NCBI RefSeq assembly: GCF_008831285.2
Contig: NC_045142.1
Location: 19,905,354 to 19,969,353 of the forward strand
DNA from: Nymphaea colorata
Lineage: Eukaryota > Streptophyta > Magnoliopsida > Nymphaeales > Nymphaeaceae
DNA: 64,000 nt
Direction of reading: 5' to 3'
The notes below the pieces were generated by a model that saw only the letters and a list, made by a program, of their open reading frames with translations, was not told the DNA's origin and made no database searches. Made by a program: the position numbers and the translations under genes. Each line of letters starts with the position of its first letter. Within the stretch, counting starts at the first letter, position 1. Of this stretch, positions 46,168 through 56,685 are shown in pieces.

Positions 46168-46290
46168 ACGAGTGAGCGGCACTGAACCAACTCCTTCCTT
46201 TATGTTACCATTGAGCAGCACTGAACCAACTCCTTCCCTTTACGTTACCAATGAGCGGCACTGAACCAACTCCTTCCCTTTACCTCTGGG
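46168..46290. repeat. Three-unit tandem repeat of ~43 bp
   Basis: 'gagc.gcactgaaccaactc' followed by 'cttcc' occurs at about 46173, 46213 and 46254, joined by 'gttacca.t' words. It marks the outer edge of protease unit C. The window starts within the matching edge of unit A. Confidence 0.85.
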
Positions 46291-47367
46291 TCTACGAAAT
46301 GTTAGAACCAGGTGAACTTACGGTCACTCCCTTCAGTTTAGAAGTAGCGCCTGCCACCCTTTATAGCTTAAGGGAGTAACATTCATGGGAATTGAACTGA
46401 TGACGTGACTCTCACCAGCCCCTCAATTCGACCAGTTATGCTATGCTCCTCAAAAGTAGCCCGTCTCTGTTTGACCTTATGAAGCTTACACCTTTCTCAA
46501 GGTAAAGTCTTTTGAGTAACCAATGCTGAGGCTTTTAAATTCTCTTAGATGGAACTTGCTAAGAACAATATTCTGTTTTTAAAAATACAAAATATAGAAG
46601 CACAATATTCTTATTTTAGGAAAAGTAAATGTGTTTCAATTAATGCCTTCTTTATAATAAAAAATCTAATCTTCTAATGAATTAAACACTAATCAAGTAC
46701 TATATGTTCTGAATTTTAGCTACACACGCACTCGTTTAATATTCGTCAGTGATCCCGAAATCCATTACAAACATGTGTCAGGGACTCGAAAATATGTCGC
46801 TAGCTAGTAGACTATGCAAGCTACAACAACCATCATTGTAGATGGAGGGTTAGCGTTGTTAGTTGCAAAGTTAAAAGACATTGAGAAATTAAGTGACATA
46901 TACAAGCGTCACATAACACATTATGTAATCGACGTAAAATTCCTTTGTCAAAGTTACAATAAAGTTTAGGCACATTCTGTGGCCATTATGCTAACTTGAA
47001 GCAACTAATATCTTAACAAACACAACTAATTCACGATGGCCATTTTCATGGGTAATAGTTTGGGCCACGGGACTTGTGGTGGTGGAGCTTTGACCGTCAC
47101 GATTACTTATTAGCAATAGAACTGCGAGTATCAGTGACTGTTTAAGCCGTAGCTAATGTTCTACTTGCCCAAACATATCTAAGTTAAGCTTTAAACTTAA
47201 AAGAAAGTGAAAACATCTTCAAAACGAAACACATATATTTATTAAACATGGAAAAGTAACACAATCGACTACATGACACACAGATATTCCTCTGACATAA
47301 AACATAAGCAGCATCCAATGCTTCTAATTATAGACCAGTACAAAGAACCACGGAGATCATCATGAAG

Positions 47368-47370
<3 letters not shown>
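46291..47370. repeat. 3' flank of protease copy C
   Basis: Paralogous to 1-1207. It has one unit of the 49-bp repeat seen three times at 488-617. No gene. Confidence 0.75.
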
Positions 47371-47417
<47 letters not shown>

Positions 47418-47418
47418 C
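47371..47418. repeat. (TA)n(CA)n microsatellite
   Basis: About 19 TA units, then CACACACAC, just downstream of the stop codon of protease copy C, at the same place as the poly(A)/(TA)n tract of copy A. Confidence 0.95.
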
Positions 47419-47419
47419 T

Positions 47420-48766
47420 TTAGCCCTGGGTACAGTCAGTTGGCACAAAAGAAAGCAGCCCCTTCCCCAAATCATACTTGACATGCATGTTCTGATGTGC
47501 AATGTTGCCGAAGATGGGCATCTGTCCATCTTTTATGGCTAAGCAGGTTATTCCACTTTCAAACATCATAAAGATATTTGAAGGTGGCAGCTTCCAGTCT
47601 GCATTGACAAAACAAAAGGTCATCTCTAGCAACCCTTCATATGGATCACCATTATTATCTACATGGTAACACAGTGAATCTTGCTCAGGAGAATAGAAGC
47701 GTTCATGGTTTATAACATTAGCCACTGCATTTAACACTTGATCATACACATCTTTGGCAAGATAAGTCAGCGTGCTACCGAGTCTATGATGATCGATCTG
47801 GCATCTCCCAACAATGCAGGAGTCTGTGCACCACCAAATTGTACGTTGAGTCTGCTGTTCCCAATGCTTATGTCAGTCAGGTTGAGCACATAAAAGCTAC
47901 CTTGACCACCATCTGATGCCATCGGCGTCTCTAGAAACTTTTCCGTGCCTGAAAACTCTGCGTCCTCGCCGAATTTGACCTGTCCCATGGAATTGTTTTC
48001 ATTTCTATATGGAGGAAGATAGTAAGCAAATTTATCATCAATGGAAGAGCCAATCTGTTTAACAAGAGAGAGAGGACCACGGCCGAGGCCAACAAGGCCA
48101 GAAACTTTACACAAGGCAGAATCAGGATTTTCTTCACTATGAACACAACCAAAGACAATTCCTTCTCGCTTGATGGTGTCGGCACCATTGTCAAACAAGA
48201 GCGTCTCAGAGGCTAGGAGCCCTTCTACGGTGGAATTGTCTCCATAGGAATATCTGAACAAGCAAAGTTGGTCGCTGATGCAATGATAGTCATGCAATTC
48301 CGTGCAAAATCTGGTGGAGCATCTCCAGTTCTTGTAGGTGGACGACTGAAATGGATCAAAGATTGGTGTTTGGATGGGGCAGCTGTCACAAAGGCAGCAT
48401 GTTGTCCATATGAGGTTGCTACCAGTGTTTATAATGGCCCATGGCCCAGTACAGGCTGGATGGGGTACCTAGAAAGTGTTCCACAAGAAACTCACCGGAA
48501 CCAGGCATCATGGGGCTGGAGATCATGATCGTGGTATTGGCAAACCATGAAGCAATGCTGCGGGAGCGCAAAGCTCCCTGCTCAGCTCCTTGAGCTAGAG
48601 TGGATGAAAGGTCATAGAGAGGTGACAAAGATGAGTCTCGATGAATGAGGATTATAGAAAAACCGAGAGGTTTGGAAGTGAATATGGTGGTAGGGTTAGG
48701 CAGTATTGCAAGCAGGAGCAGCTGGAGGAGAAGGCGGAATGGTAAGTAGGAGAAGAAGGCAGCCAT
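47420..48766 (-). pseudogene. Nepenthesin/CDR1-like aspartic protease, copy C (two frameshifts)
   Basis: Almost complete and intronless, with about 440 codons expected. The start at 48766 (MAAFFSYLPFRLLLQLLLLAIL) gives a signal peptide. GFSIILIHRDSSLSPLYDLSST and GEFLVEHFLGTPSSLYWA follow. A perfect tandem duplication of ATGGCCC (48434-48447) shifts the frame just before the first active site, which reads IINTGSNLIW, with Asp replaced by Asn (48427-48429). The next frame carries YSYGDNSTVEG, IVFGCVHSEENPD and KFAYYLPP to IIIDS. There one base is lost (about 47778), breaking DSGST. The last frame runs VYDQVLNAVANVINHERF to DLGKGLLSFVPTDCTQG. It has the only full C terminus. Two frameshifts and loss of the catalytic Asp make it inactive. 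Confidence 0.9.
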
Positions 48767-48807
48767 GGTGAGCGCTAAAAGACTGCTGTATTAAGGAGAA
48801 ATGTGTT

Positions 48808-48818
48808 GATATTTATAG
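48808..48818 (-). promoter_or_regulatory. TATA box of protease copy C
   Basis: The minus-strand 'actataaatatcaac' lies about 45 bp upstream of the ATG, as in A and B. Confidence 0.6.
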
Positions 48819-48824
48819 TGGAAG

Positions 48825-49350
48825 TCATAGTTAGTCTTGCTGCTGATTGAGGTGAGATGTGGATTTGGAAATTGTGGAGAAAAGAAACATGTGGCCAAGC
48901 TGAGTTACGTATTCCTTCGTGTAACCAGTAACCATCACAGTGGAGAAAAGTTGGTAGCATCTTCCATGATTAGGCTTTGGTAAATCAAGATCTCATATTG
49001 CTTTGTTAGATTTCACAGTTTCTTTTTTTGTTTTTCATTGGTCTCAGTAAAATCAAGATCTGAATATCATTCTTGAAGACTTTGGATCACAAATGTTGGA
49101 AGACTTTCAATCACATATTTGAAGGAAGGACGCAGATACTTTATCTCATTATCAAAGGTGACCGCAATAACCGGTGCATGCATTGGAAAAGGAGATTGTT
49201 TGAAGGTTTTGTTATATGTGTTGCCCTTGCTTAAACCATGAACCTTGAAGTGTTCAAAAGTGAAAATCTCTCTCCCAATCTCTGACCCTTTACATATATA
49301 TATAGATGTCTACCCGAGGATGTTATGTGCTCTCACCCACGATAGTTCAT
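48825..49350 (-). promoter_or_regulatory. Upstream module of protease copy C
   Basis: Contains the shared words 'tgtggagaaaagaaacatgtgg' (48872), 'gaaggaaggacgcaga', 'aggtgaccgcaataacc' (49157) and 'cacgatagttcatc' (49340). It matches 27230-27840 in order and spacing. Confidence 0.6.
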
Positions 49351-49359
49351 CAAGCAGGG

Positions 49360-49392
49360 CTATATATATATATATATTATATATATATGTAT
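49360..49392. repeat. (TA)n microsatellite
   Basis: An AT dinucleotide tract with one interruption, at the far end of the copy C upstream module. Confidence 0.9.
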
Positions 49393-49639
49393 ATAGTGAT
49401 TGGTAGGAACCAGACAATAGGTTATGGACCAAAACCAGACCCTTTAAATGATATTAAACTATTCATTTTGAGATCTAGCCTTACCAATATGTTCTTAAGG
49501 TTAAGTTGATGAAAAATGTTATTATGTTGACCATTTTTAAGTATTCATTGTCTTTTTATAATAAGCAAAAGGAACGGCTCTCATAGCATCAACATTTTGA
49601 GAACAGAAAAATCAACATTTTTCATAAAAACAACTTGTT

Positions 49640-49890
49640 TGAAAGCATGTTTTATATCAAAATAGTTTTATCCCATAAATGTTACCTCATATTTATGTTT
49701 AACCATATCTCATGCATCCGTCTGTTATCTTACTATCTCATAAATTTGTCCTTATCTCAGAAAGATTATTTCATACTTATGCTTCTGTTATCTCATACAT
49801 CAGTTTGTTCATTATCTCATTATTTCATAATTTTTTTGCTATCTCATAAACATCATCTCATACATATTTGTGATTTCATACCTAAATGTA
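49640..49890. repeat. Degenerate array of the word 'tatctcata'
   Basis: The word 'atctcat' or 'atttcat' recurs about ten times at irregular 15-30 bp spacing. It gives a plus-strand open stretch (49635-49973) of repetitive SH/LLSH composition. I consider it a degenerate simple repeat, not a gene. Confidence 0.6.
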
Positions 49891-49984
49891 TGGGCATGAA
49901 AATAAATGTACATGTTGGTAACAGAGTCAACCCCTGCATACGCTCATTATGTATGCCGGGGTGGTGCACGTAAATCGGTCTAGA

Positions 49985-50560
49985 GCTATCTGGATATTTA
50001 TAAAAGAAGTCATAGTTGAGGTTGCTACAGATTTAGGGAAGCATGTATTTTTGAAAATTGTGGAGAAAAGAAACATGTGGCCAGAATATTGTAGGTGTAA
50101 CCAACAACCAACAAGTGGAGAAATGTTGGTTGTATCTCCTGATGGTTAAGGTTAGTCAAATCTCCTAGTCCTTGGTTGGGCTTCCACAATTCTTTTTGTG
50201 TCTTTTGGTTGGTCTTAGTGAAATTCAGATCTGAATATTAGTCTTGAAAACTTTCGATCACAAATATCTGAAGGAAGGACAGAGGCGGACAATTTAATAT
50301 ATTTTTCAGGTTGTTTGGCAGCCGAAACACTTATAAATCAACTCTAATATTGAAGCATGTACATGAAATAATAGAACTATTGTTTCATAAACCTGCTTAA
50401 GTCTTTAAGGCATTCACAAAGTGTCTTCCTGCCAAATGACCCATAAGATAACCACAATAATTGATGAAAAAATACATTGGAAGAAGAGATTGTGGTAGTG
50501 GCATTTGAAGGGTTTTTTTTATTCACCGTCCCCTTATAAGCCATGGTAGTTCCTGCTCTA
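49985..50560 (-). promoter_or_regulatory. Orphan protease upstream module D
   Basis: Holds 'agtcatagttgaggt', 'attgtggagaaaagaaacatgtgg' (50056), 'gaaggaaggac' (50269), 'ataattgatg' and 'ttggaagaagagattgtgg' (50477) in the order seen upstream of copies B and C. No protease coding sequence lies on its gene side (below 49985). Confidence 0.65.
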
Positions 50561-50745
50561 AAAACCATCCATGATGAGTTCATGGGACAGTGGCACTTGC
50601 ATTGAGGGGCTACAAGTGCTATGGCTATAGCATTTTGATGCCATGATGCCATCTGATAACATCAGCTATTATTAAAAAATTGTCGATTATTTTTATTGCA
50701 ACAATGGCTTATGATGCCATTTGATAACATCATCCAGTTGAATTT
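50561..50745. other. Spacer between orphan modules, nothing seen
   Basis: 'gatgccat.tgataacatcat' occurs twice (near 50645 and 50713). Otherwise featureless. Confidence 0.5.
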
Positions 50746-50758
50746 TATATATATATAC

Positions 50759-50807
<49 letters not shown>
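50746..50807. repeat. (TA)n(GT)n microsatellite
   Basis: A TA tract followed by about 18 GT units. Confidence 0.95.
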
Positions 50808-50808
<1 letters not shown>

Positions 50809-50829
50809 CCATGTTGAATTCTGTCATCA

Positions 50830-51192
50830 TGCCTGCGTTTCATTGGAGTCAGTAAAATCAAGATATGAATATTAGTCTCGAAGACTTTGATCACAACTAT
50901 TTGAAGGCTTTCAATCACAAATACTTGAAGGAAGGACGCAAGCACTTTAATGAATGCCTTTAACGAATGCCCTAAGGTGACTGCAATAACTAGTGAATAG
51001 GTTGGAAGAAGAGATTCTCATAGTGGTGTTTGAATTTTTTGTTTTATCAATGTTGCCTTTGTAAGGCATAGTAGTCCTTTATCAATCTCTCTCCCCCACA
51101 CACTCTCCCTCTATACATATATACATAGATGTCTTTCAACCCCACGATATTATTGGCTCTCATTTGCTGATAGTTCATCGGGCAGAGGCTTC
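50830..51192 (-). promoter_or_regulatory. Orphan protease upstream module E
   Basis: 'cttgaaggaaggacgcaag' (50925), 'aaggtgactgcaataact', 'ggttggaagaagagattct', 'ctctatacatatatacatag' and 'gatagttcatcgggcagagg' (51169) match copy B upstream closely (27490-27795). The module ends abruptly at Ty3 sequence near 51193. Confidence 0.7.
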
Positions 51193-53621
51193 TTTGTTGT
51201 GCTTATAACTACTGTTGTGGTCCTTTCAAGTGCCAACATTTGCTATGAAGTGTGTGGGCAACTGTGTCCTTCTCCTTTCTTGCCATCTTTTTTGTACTTG
51301 AGTACAATGATTCCATCAAAATCGCCTTCCTCAATTTCTTCATCTATTGGATTGCTTGTTCAATCAAATCGGCATAGGTCTTCATCAGAGCATTGTGGAT
51401 GAAACTTTTCAAGGGTTGGGCGAGATTTTTCTTGATGAATGACAGAGCTTGTGTTTCAGAAATAGGCTCCTTCATATTGTTGCATTGAATTATCTATTTT
51501 TTTATTATTTCTCGAGGATTTTCTCCTTGTTTCTAATGAAGGCTGCAAAGGGTACTGAGGGTTGGAGCCATGGGAACATTTTGCTCAAATATCTCGACAA
51601 ACATGTTAGCCAATCTATTGAATTCCTTTAGTTCAACTGGGTTGATATTTTCTTTGTACCATTGTGTTGCAATGTCTTCTAGACTTCTTAGAAAGTAGAG
51701 AAACAATGCTCTTTTATTCGCCATAATCTTGTAGAAATCTTTGATAAATGTTGAAAGATGAACATATGGGCTGGTGGTCCATCATATTTGATGAACTCCT
51801 TGGGCATGCCCTTCATGTCTTCATCTCCATCAATGCCTAGGCAGTAATCCTTGCATGAGTATGATGTTTTCCTTTTCCCCTAAGTTCAAGGTTGATCATT
51901 CTTTTTTTCATTTCATGAAACTTGCGCTTAGTTAGACTTTCATCATCATTTGATTTAACCAAATCTGGCATTGTCTTTTTCTTCTTGCCCTTGACCTCCT
52001 TTATTTTGTCTTTAGAACTCTTGTTGTCCGAGCTACAGCTTGGGATGTACTTCTTTACCTTTTTCCCTTTCTTGGCAAGCTTTCTCTTTCTTTTTGGCTT
52101 CTCTTCCAAACCTTTGCTGGTGATAGGGCTGGTAAAATGCTTTCCTCTATGATTTATTTTTCTTTCTTGCTTTTCTTAGGTGAACTGCGTTTCTCTAAGA
52201 TTTCTATTTCTTTCTTGCTTTTCTTCATTGTCTTTTTTTTCTTGAGTGGAAACAATTTGGGTTTTTCCTCCTTAATAGTTGTCAAGTCTGAATCTAGATG
52301 GTCTTCATCTTGATCCGTATGACAGAATTTGTTGTTTTTCTTGTTTCCTTTTTGTTTTGCTAGCTTTTTATTTGCTGGTTTTGGAGTAACCGTTAGGGCC
52401 TTTTGTTCTTCTTGCTTCCTCATGAATTGCTCCATAAACAACAAGAACATATGACAGCCTTATGGCTCGATAGCTGGGATGCCAAGTGTATCTGATATGG
52501 GATCAGAAGATGAAGCCTCGTTCTGAGGAGTTGCGTAGCTTGTGCTTTGGTTACAACCATCTTGTTAGCTTTCAAGTATTCACCTTGTGAAACATGAAAA
52601 TAAGGAGTCATTGGAAGGAAATGATGATAAAATGAAGGTTTATATTGCATTAAGAGTTCTAAAAGTTAGATTCAAGGAAAACACTGACAAAGATGTAAAC
52701 AACTAAATACGAAATAAGGAATACAAAATGAACAGTAGAAGCTTTTAAAGAAGGATGGATGATGGTCGGTTGGCATCCCACCACTCGGTATATTCCTTCT
52801 TTACCACTGGGCTGTGAACCAAGTGTATGATATATGTGTCTTCCATTTTTATCGAGCTACTACGATGAACACCACCCATTGAGGAGAGTTGAGGTCGAAT
52901 TCAGGAATAGCTCCAATTGGTGTATGCACATAAACCATCTTCTACCTTTGAGAGAATTATCTCATGCATCTATCAGCACAATAGTCAACTATGAAATAAG
53001 GGCTCAAGAGTGTGGTACGACCATGGTAATGGTGAGTGCATTTAGGTCGATTCTGGCAATGATCATAATAGTATCAAATGATCTCTTCTCCATCCAACTG
53101 CTCGATCAAATAGTGGTACTGTTCTAAGATTGTCAATGTTCTATTAGTGTTTTGAATAGATTGGCTTGGGGTTTGTTGTGCTTGAGGAATCATAATTGTA
53201 AAGCACATGTGCAACTTTCTATAAAGTCAGTGTCTCCAATGGTGAAGCGGGTGAGTCATCGATAAAGGAAAGCCATGGCTATCATTGCCACTAACAAGTG
53301 TCGATCCCGCTATGTGCATAAATTCGAAAAAGTTGGGTGATACGAACATCTAGGAGGTTAGTTCTGTTGGTGAAGAGTGTCACACCCATTGTGCAAAGCA
53401 TCACACAATGTTTGGTTCTTCCTATGGCTTTTCGAGATAAGGTGGAAGGTTCAACATATGCTCCAAATTCTTCATACAGATTTTCAAGTTGATGCTTTGA
53501 CTCTCATGGTTTTCTACTAAGGCCCAAGTTTTTCATCTAGTAAAGTGAGCAATAAGGTCATTTGCATTAACCTAAGTCAGGTTCATGAGAAATTATTTCT
53601 CTAATGGGTCATTTGTGTCAT
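51193..53621 (-). mobile_element. Second Ty3/gypsy internal region: gag part only
   Basis: Minus-strand readings in order: a region paralogous to 60400-61075 (52830-53600); then MVVTKAQATQ near 52560; a long Lys/Glu-rich linker (52450-51840, e.g. KRKRKLAKKGKKVKK); and a retrotransposon gag core NKRALFLYFLRSLEDIATQWY with FNRLANMFVEIFEQN (51724-51533). Stops interrupt it. There is no protease, RT or integrase; it stops at orphan module E. It begins at the LTR end 53622, so it behaves as the 5' part of an element sharing the LTR with the element above it. The leader of about 1 kb seen at 61080-62153 is missing. Confidence 0.7.
51533..52109 (-). pseudogene. Ty3/gypsy gag core and basic linker
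   Basis: Two open stretches (51837-52109 and 51533-51724). The second has the 'F...L.D.A..WY' and 'F..L...F...F..N' pattern of plant Ty3 gag (capsid). The first is extremely rich in Lys and Glu. Confidence 0.65.
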
Positions 53622-55740
53622 TGTTCGCATCCCCAAAATTTTTGGTTTTTGGAGTGCTTCAGAAAAATAAGGTTTTATTTTGAAAATAAAAGAGAAAGGG
53701 ACTCGCCCGTCGGTACAAGGATCGACCGTTTTCGGTGCTTTTACTGGGGTAATCAATCCAAGAGCTATGGTTATTGTTGATGCAGGCTTAAACTTCTCTT
53801 CATTCTATATGCGGTGTAGAAAAATATTGAAAGTTTGATATTTCAAACTTTTGAAAGTGTTTAAAGAATTACTTGAGAATGTGAAACATTTTGGGGAAAA
53901 CTAGAAATAGAAAATCTTTATAAATATCATTTGGAAACCTTGAGAAATCATTTTAAAGTCACATTAGTGTTCTCTTAAGTCTTTAAGTAGGTTTCAGGTT
54001 TTGCTCTCATTCGGTTACTATCTAATTAGAGTCTCATCTTGCTTAAACTTTTTTGGAGAGGTGCTTGTTATCATAAGTGATATTAAGTGAGTGTGAATGC
54101 ATGAATGCATTGATCTTATATGATTAAAAGAAAAACCATTCACTTTTACCATAACATTCATTTAAAAGCATTTCTACCTTAACATCTAAGATTTTTATTT
54201 TTATGTTATCAAATATAAGAGAGAAAAATTTTTGAAAATGGATTGGGGTTGTAGACCATCAAGCATGAATACAATATTAGGTCATTACTTTCTTTTTTGT
54301 CTTGGTGAAGTTGGTAAATAAAAGATTTTGAGAGAAAAATGTTCAAGAAGAATGGAAAAGATGAAAGATTTGATCACAAGAGAAAGATAGAGGAAGAATG
54401 ATAGATAAAAAAGATATGCATATACGTGTACATACCATCATATATACACATATATGAAAGTTTGTAAAAATGATATTGATTTAAATAAAAAGAGATTTTT
54501 AGAGAAAAAGAAATAGGAAAATTTATATGCATACACATATATATTGATATACAAATATATGAATATATATAGAAATTTGTCGAAGAAGACATTGAACTTG
54601 AAAAGAGAAATAAAAGATTCAAGAGAGAGAAAATAAAACACATGTATATGTGTATTCATGTGTATATAAAAATTTATAAAATAAAATGTGAAAACATAGA
54701 GAGAGAATGATTAAGGGAATCAACATGTGCACATATATGTATATAACATGTATATATGTATGTGTCTTCATGAGATTTGAAATCAAGAAATGACTTAAAA
54801 TAACCGACTTCAAGTATGATGTAGGCCGGATGGGAGCTTTGACTAATGTAAGAGCCTAAGCTAAGTCTCCAAAGCCACATTACACTGGGTTCTTTCGAAA
54901 ATATATTGGAAAGCATGATTTCAAATATTTTTATATATGAACATAAAACATAATCATTTTGTTGGTTACAATGGAATATGTTTCTTCCACTGTTGGGTAT
55001 GGAAGAAAATCAAATCATACGATAAGAAGTTCATTAGGGTTACTAATAGGATGATTAGAAAGGAAAATAGCACAAAATGACATGAAAATGCATATTAACA
55101 TGTACATATTCGTGAGGGTTTTTCCCGGATTGAACAAGTCCTAACCTCAAAAATTAACAAAAAATAAAGAGAAAATCACATACCGCTCTTTCATTCTCAT
55201 CGTGCATTCACATATGAATAGAAAAGATTAAGCAACTATGCATGAATAATATCTTAACACAATGCAATATTGAGAGAGTTCATGATTCAATCATAAAATG
55301 AAATATCATCTCATCTTTTCATACTCCTACTGCACTCAAGAATAGCTTCTTGACTCTAAAATAAAGATTTTAGAGCTATCTTTTATGGCCATCGGAAGAT
55401 GTAGAAGGAAATAAATAAAGAATAGAATGGAGTGAGATGTTGATTACAAATCTCTAATGAGAATGATTTTAGGAAAAAATAGTCACCCTTGCTTTGAATG
55501 ATCCTAGATTCACCTTGAACTCCAAGATGATAAAGATGAGGACTCCAAGAGATCTTCGTGCTTTCTTGAAAAGTTGTAGCTTGATGATGCTTGCTCAAAG
55601 TTGAAGAAGAAGAATAATAATGAGAAAGAAAGAAAAAGAAGAAAATGGAGGAAGAGAGCTAAAACCTCTAAGTCCTCAAGTGAGAATGTACTAGAGCTTC
55701 ACCAAGGGCTAGCTCATGCCCAAGAGGGAGGAAAATGGAG

Positions 55741-55752
55741 GTATTTATAAGG
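55741..55752 (-). promoter_or_regulatory. TATA box within the Ty3 LTR
   Basis: The minus-strand 'ccttataaatacctcc' is followed by a pyrimidine-rich 'attttcctccctctt'. It lies about 0.6 kb inside the LTR, a suitable core promoter for element transcription. Confidence 0.55.
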
Positions 55753-55989
55753 ATTTTGGAGTCAAAACTCAAAATTTGATTTTTTTTAATTTTACAATAT
55801 TTTCATACGAATTTCAATTAATTTTGAATTATTTTCAATTTTTTTTTAAAAACGGATAGGTTTGAAATGAGTATGATTAGCCATTAGGCCTGCAAATCCA
55901 TTTTTGAGGTGTAGGCAGGGCTCATTACCATTTAAAATGCTCAAAATTGCCCTCCAACAGTCGCTTTTGAGGAAGAAAAAAGGGGTTTC

Positions 55990-56100
55990 GGCAGTGCATG
56001 CTCACGGCTACACGCGAGGCATTGTCGCGACTGCGCATGCGATCGCGCGATCGAGTGGTCGCGCTGTCGCATTGTCGCGTGGCACGGACTATGCATCACA
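55990..56100. repeat. CpG-rich palindromic cluster in the LTR
   Basis: More than a dozen CpG and 'tcgcg' words are packed into about 90 bp. They include the perfect palindrome 'cgatcgcgcgatcg' at 56040-56053 and 'tgcgca' and 'gcatgc' palindromes just before it. The rest of the LTR is AT-rich. The plus-strand open stretch 55904-56281 is a consequence. Confidence 0.7.
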
Positions 56101-56685
56101 GGACATGAAAAAACTCAATTTTTTAAATTTAAATTTAAAAAAATCAAAACAAAATACAAATTGTTATTTACATAGAAAACAATTTTTTTATTTAAAATGT
56201 AAAGAAAAAGTTTTTGTTAAAAATGTGCTGCCATCTACATTTTGGACTACTTGGGCTCATTTGAATCTAGATTGGCTTTAGGATCCAAAGATTAAATTTG
56301 AATACAGTATTTTGAAAAAAATTGGGGTGATTACAGATGTCTCTCTTTATTACTAAACTGGTGCTAGCTGTGCTTAGTGACAAAGATAAGCCCCCCAATT
56401 TTTTCAAACAAAACATGTGCAAAGTGATGTTTCAGGTTTACCCCCTCTCTCAATGGGTTGTTTGAGCTTAAATTTCAGGTTTAACCGCTTACCTACATGG
56501 GTTTGCCAATATTTAATTTAGGTTTAACCCCCTTGAAATGGGTTGCCTTGGCTTGCATTGTAGGTTTGACCCCTTACCTACGTGGGTTGTCATCATATTG
56601 CAGGCTTTCCCTTTATCTGCATGAGTTTGCTCTCAAATCTTGATTGATAATAAAAGAAATGCCCTAGTGTAATTTTCGTCATGTT

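Larger units (their letters stand above)
53622..56335 (-). repeat. Complete Ty3/gypsy LTR, 2.7 kb, shared by two internal regions
   Basis: On the minus strand it runs from TGTAATCACCCC (56335) to GCGAACA (53622), i.e. TG..CA. Its end matches the partial LTR at 62154-64000 over the whole visible length ('ggataatcaatcc' region, 'cattctatatgcggtgtag', 'catcatatatacacatatatg'). A-rich 'aaagagagacatc' (minus strand) precedes its start. It serves as 3' LTR of 56336-62153 and at the same time as 5' LTR of 51193-53621. Minus-strand open stretches inside (54374-54916, 55383-55598) are low-complexity. Confidence 0.85.

Noticed and set aside
49635-49973. 112-codon open frame between protease copy C and module D
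   Set aside because: It is produced by the degenerate 'atctcata' repeat, and its protein has only repetitive LSH composition.
52154-52450. Lys/Glu-rich 98-codon frame as a possible nuclear host protein
   Set aside because: It sits in order between other gag pieces of a Ty3 element, so it is better read as the gag linker.
55904-56281. 125-codon plus-strand frame with Ala/Arg-rich part
   Set aside because: It is explained by the CpG-rich patch inside an LTR and is antisense to the element; no domain.
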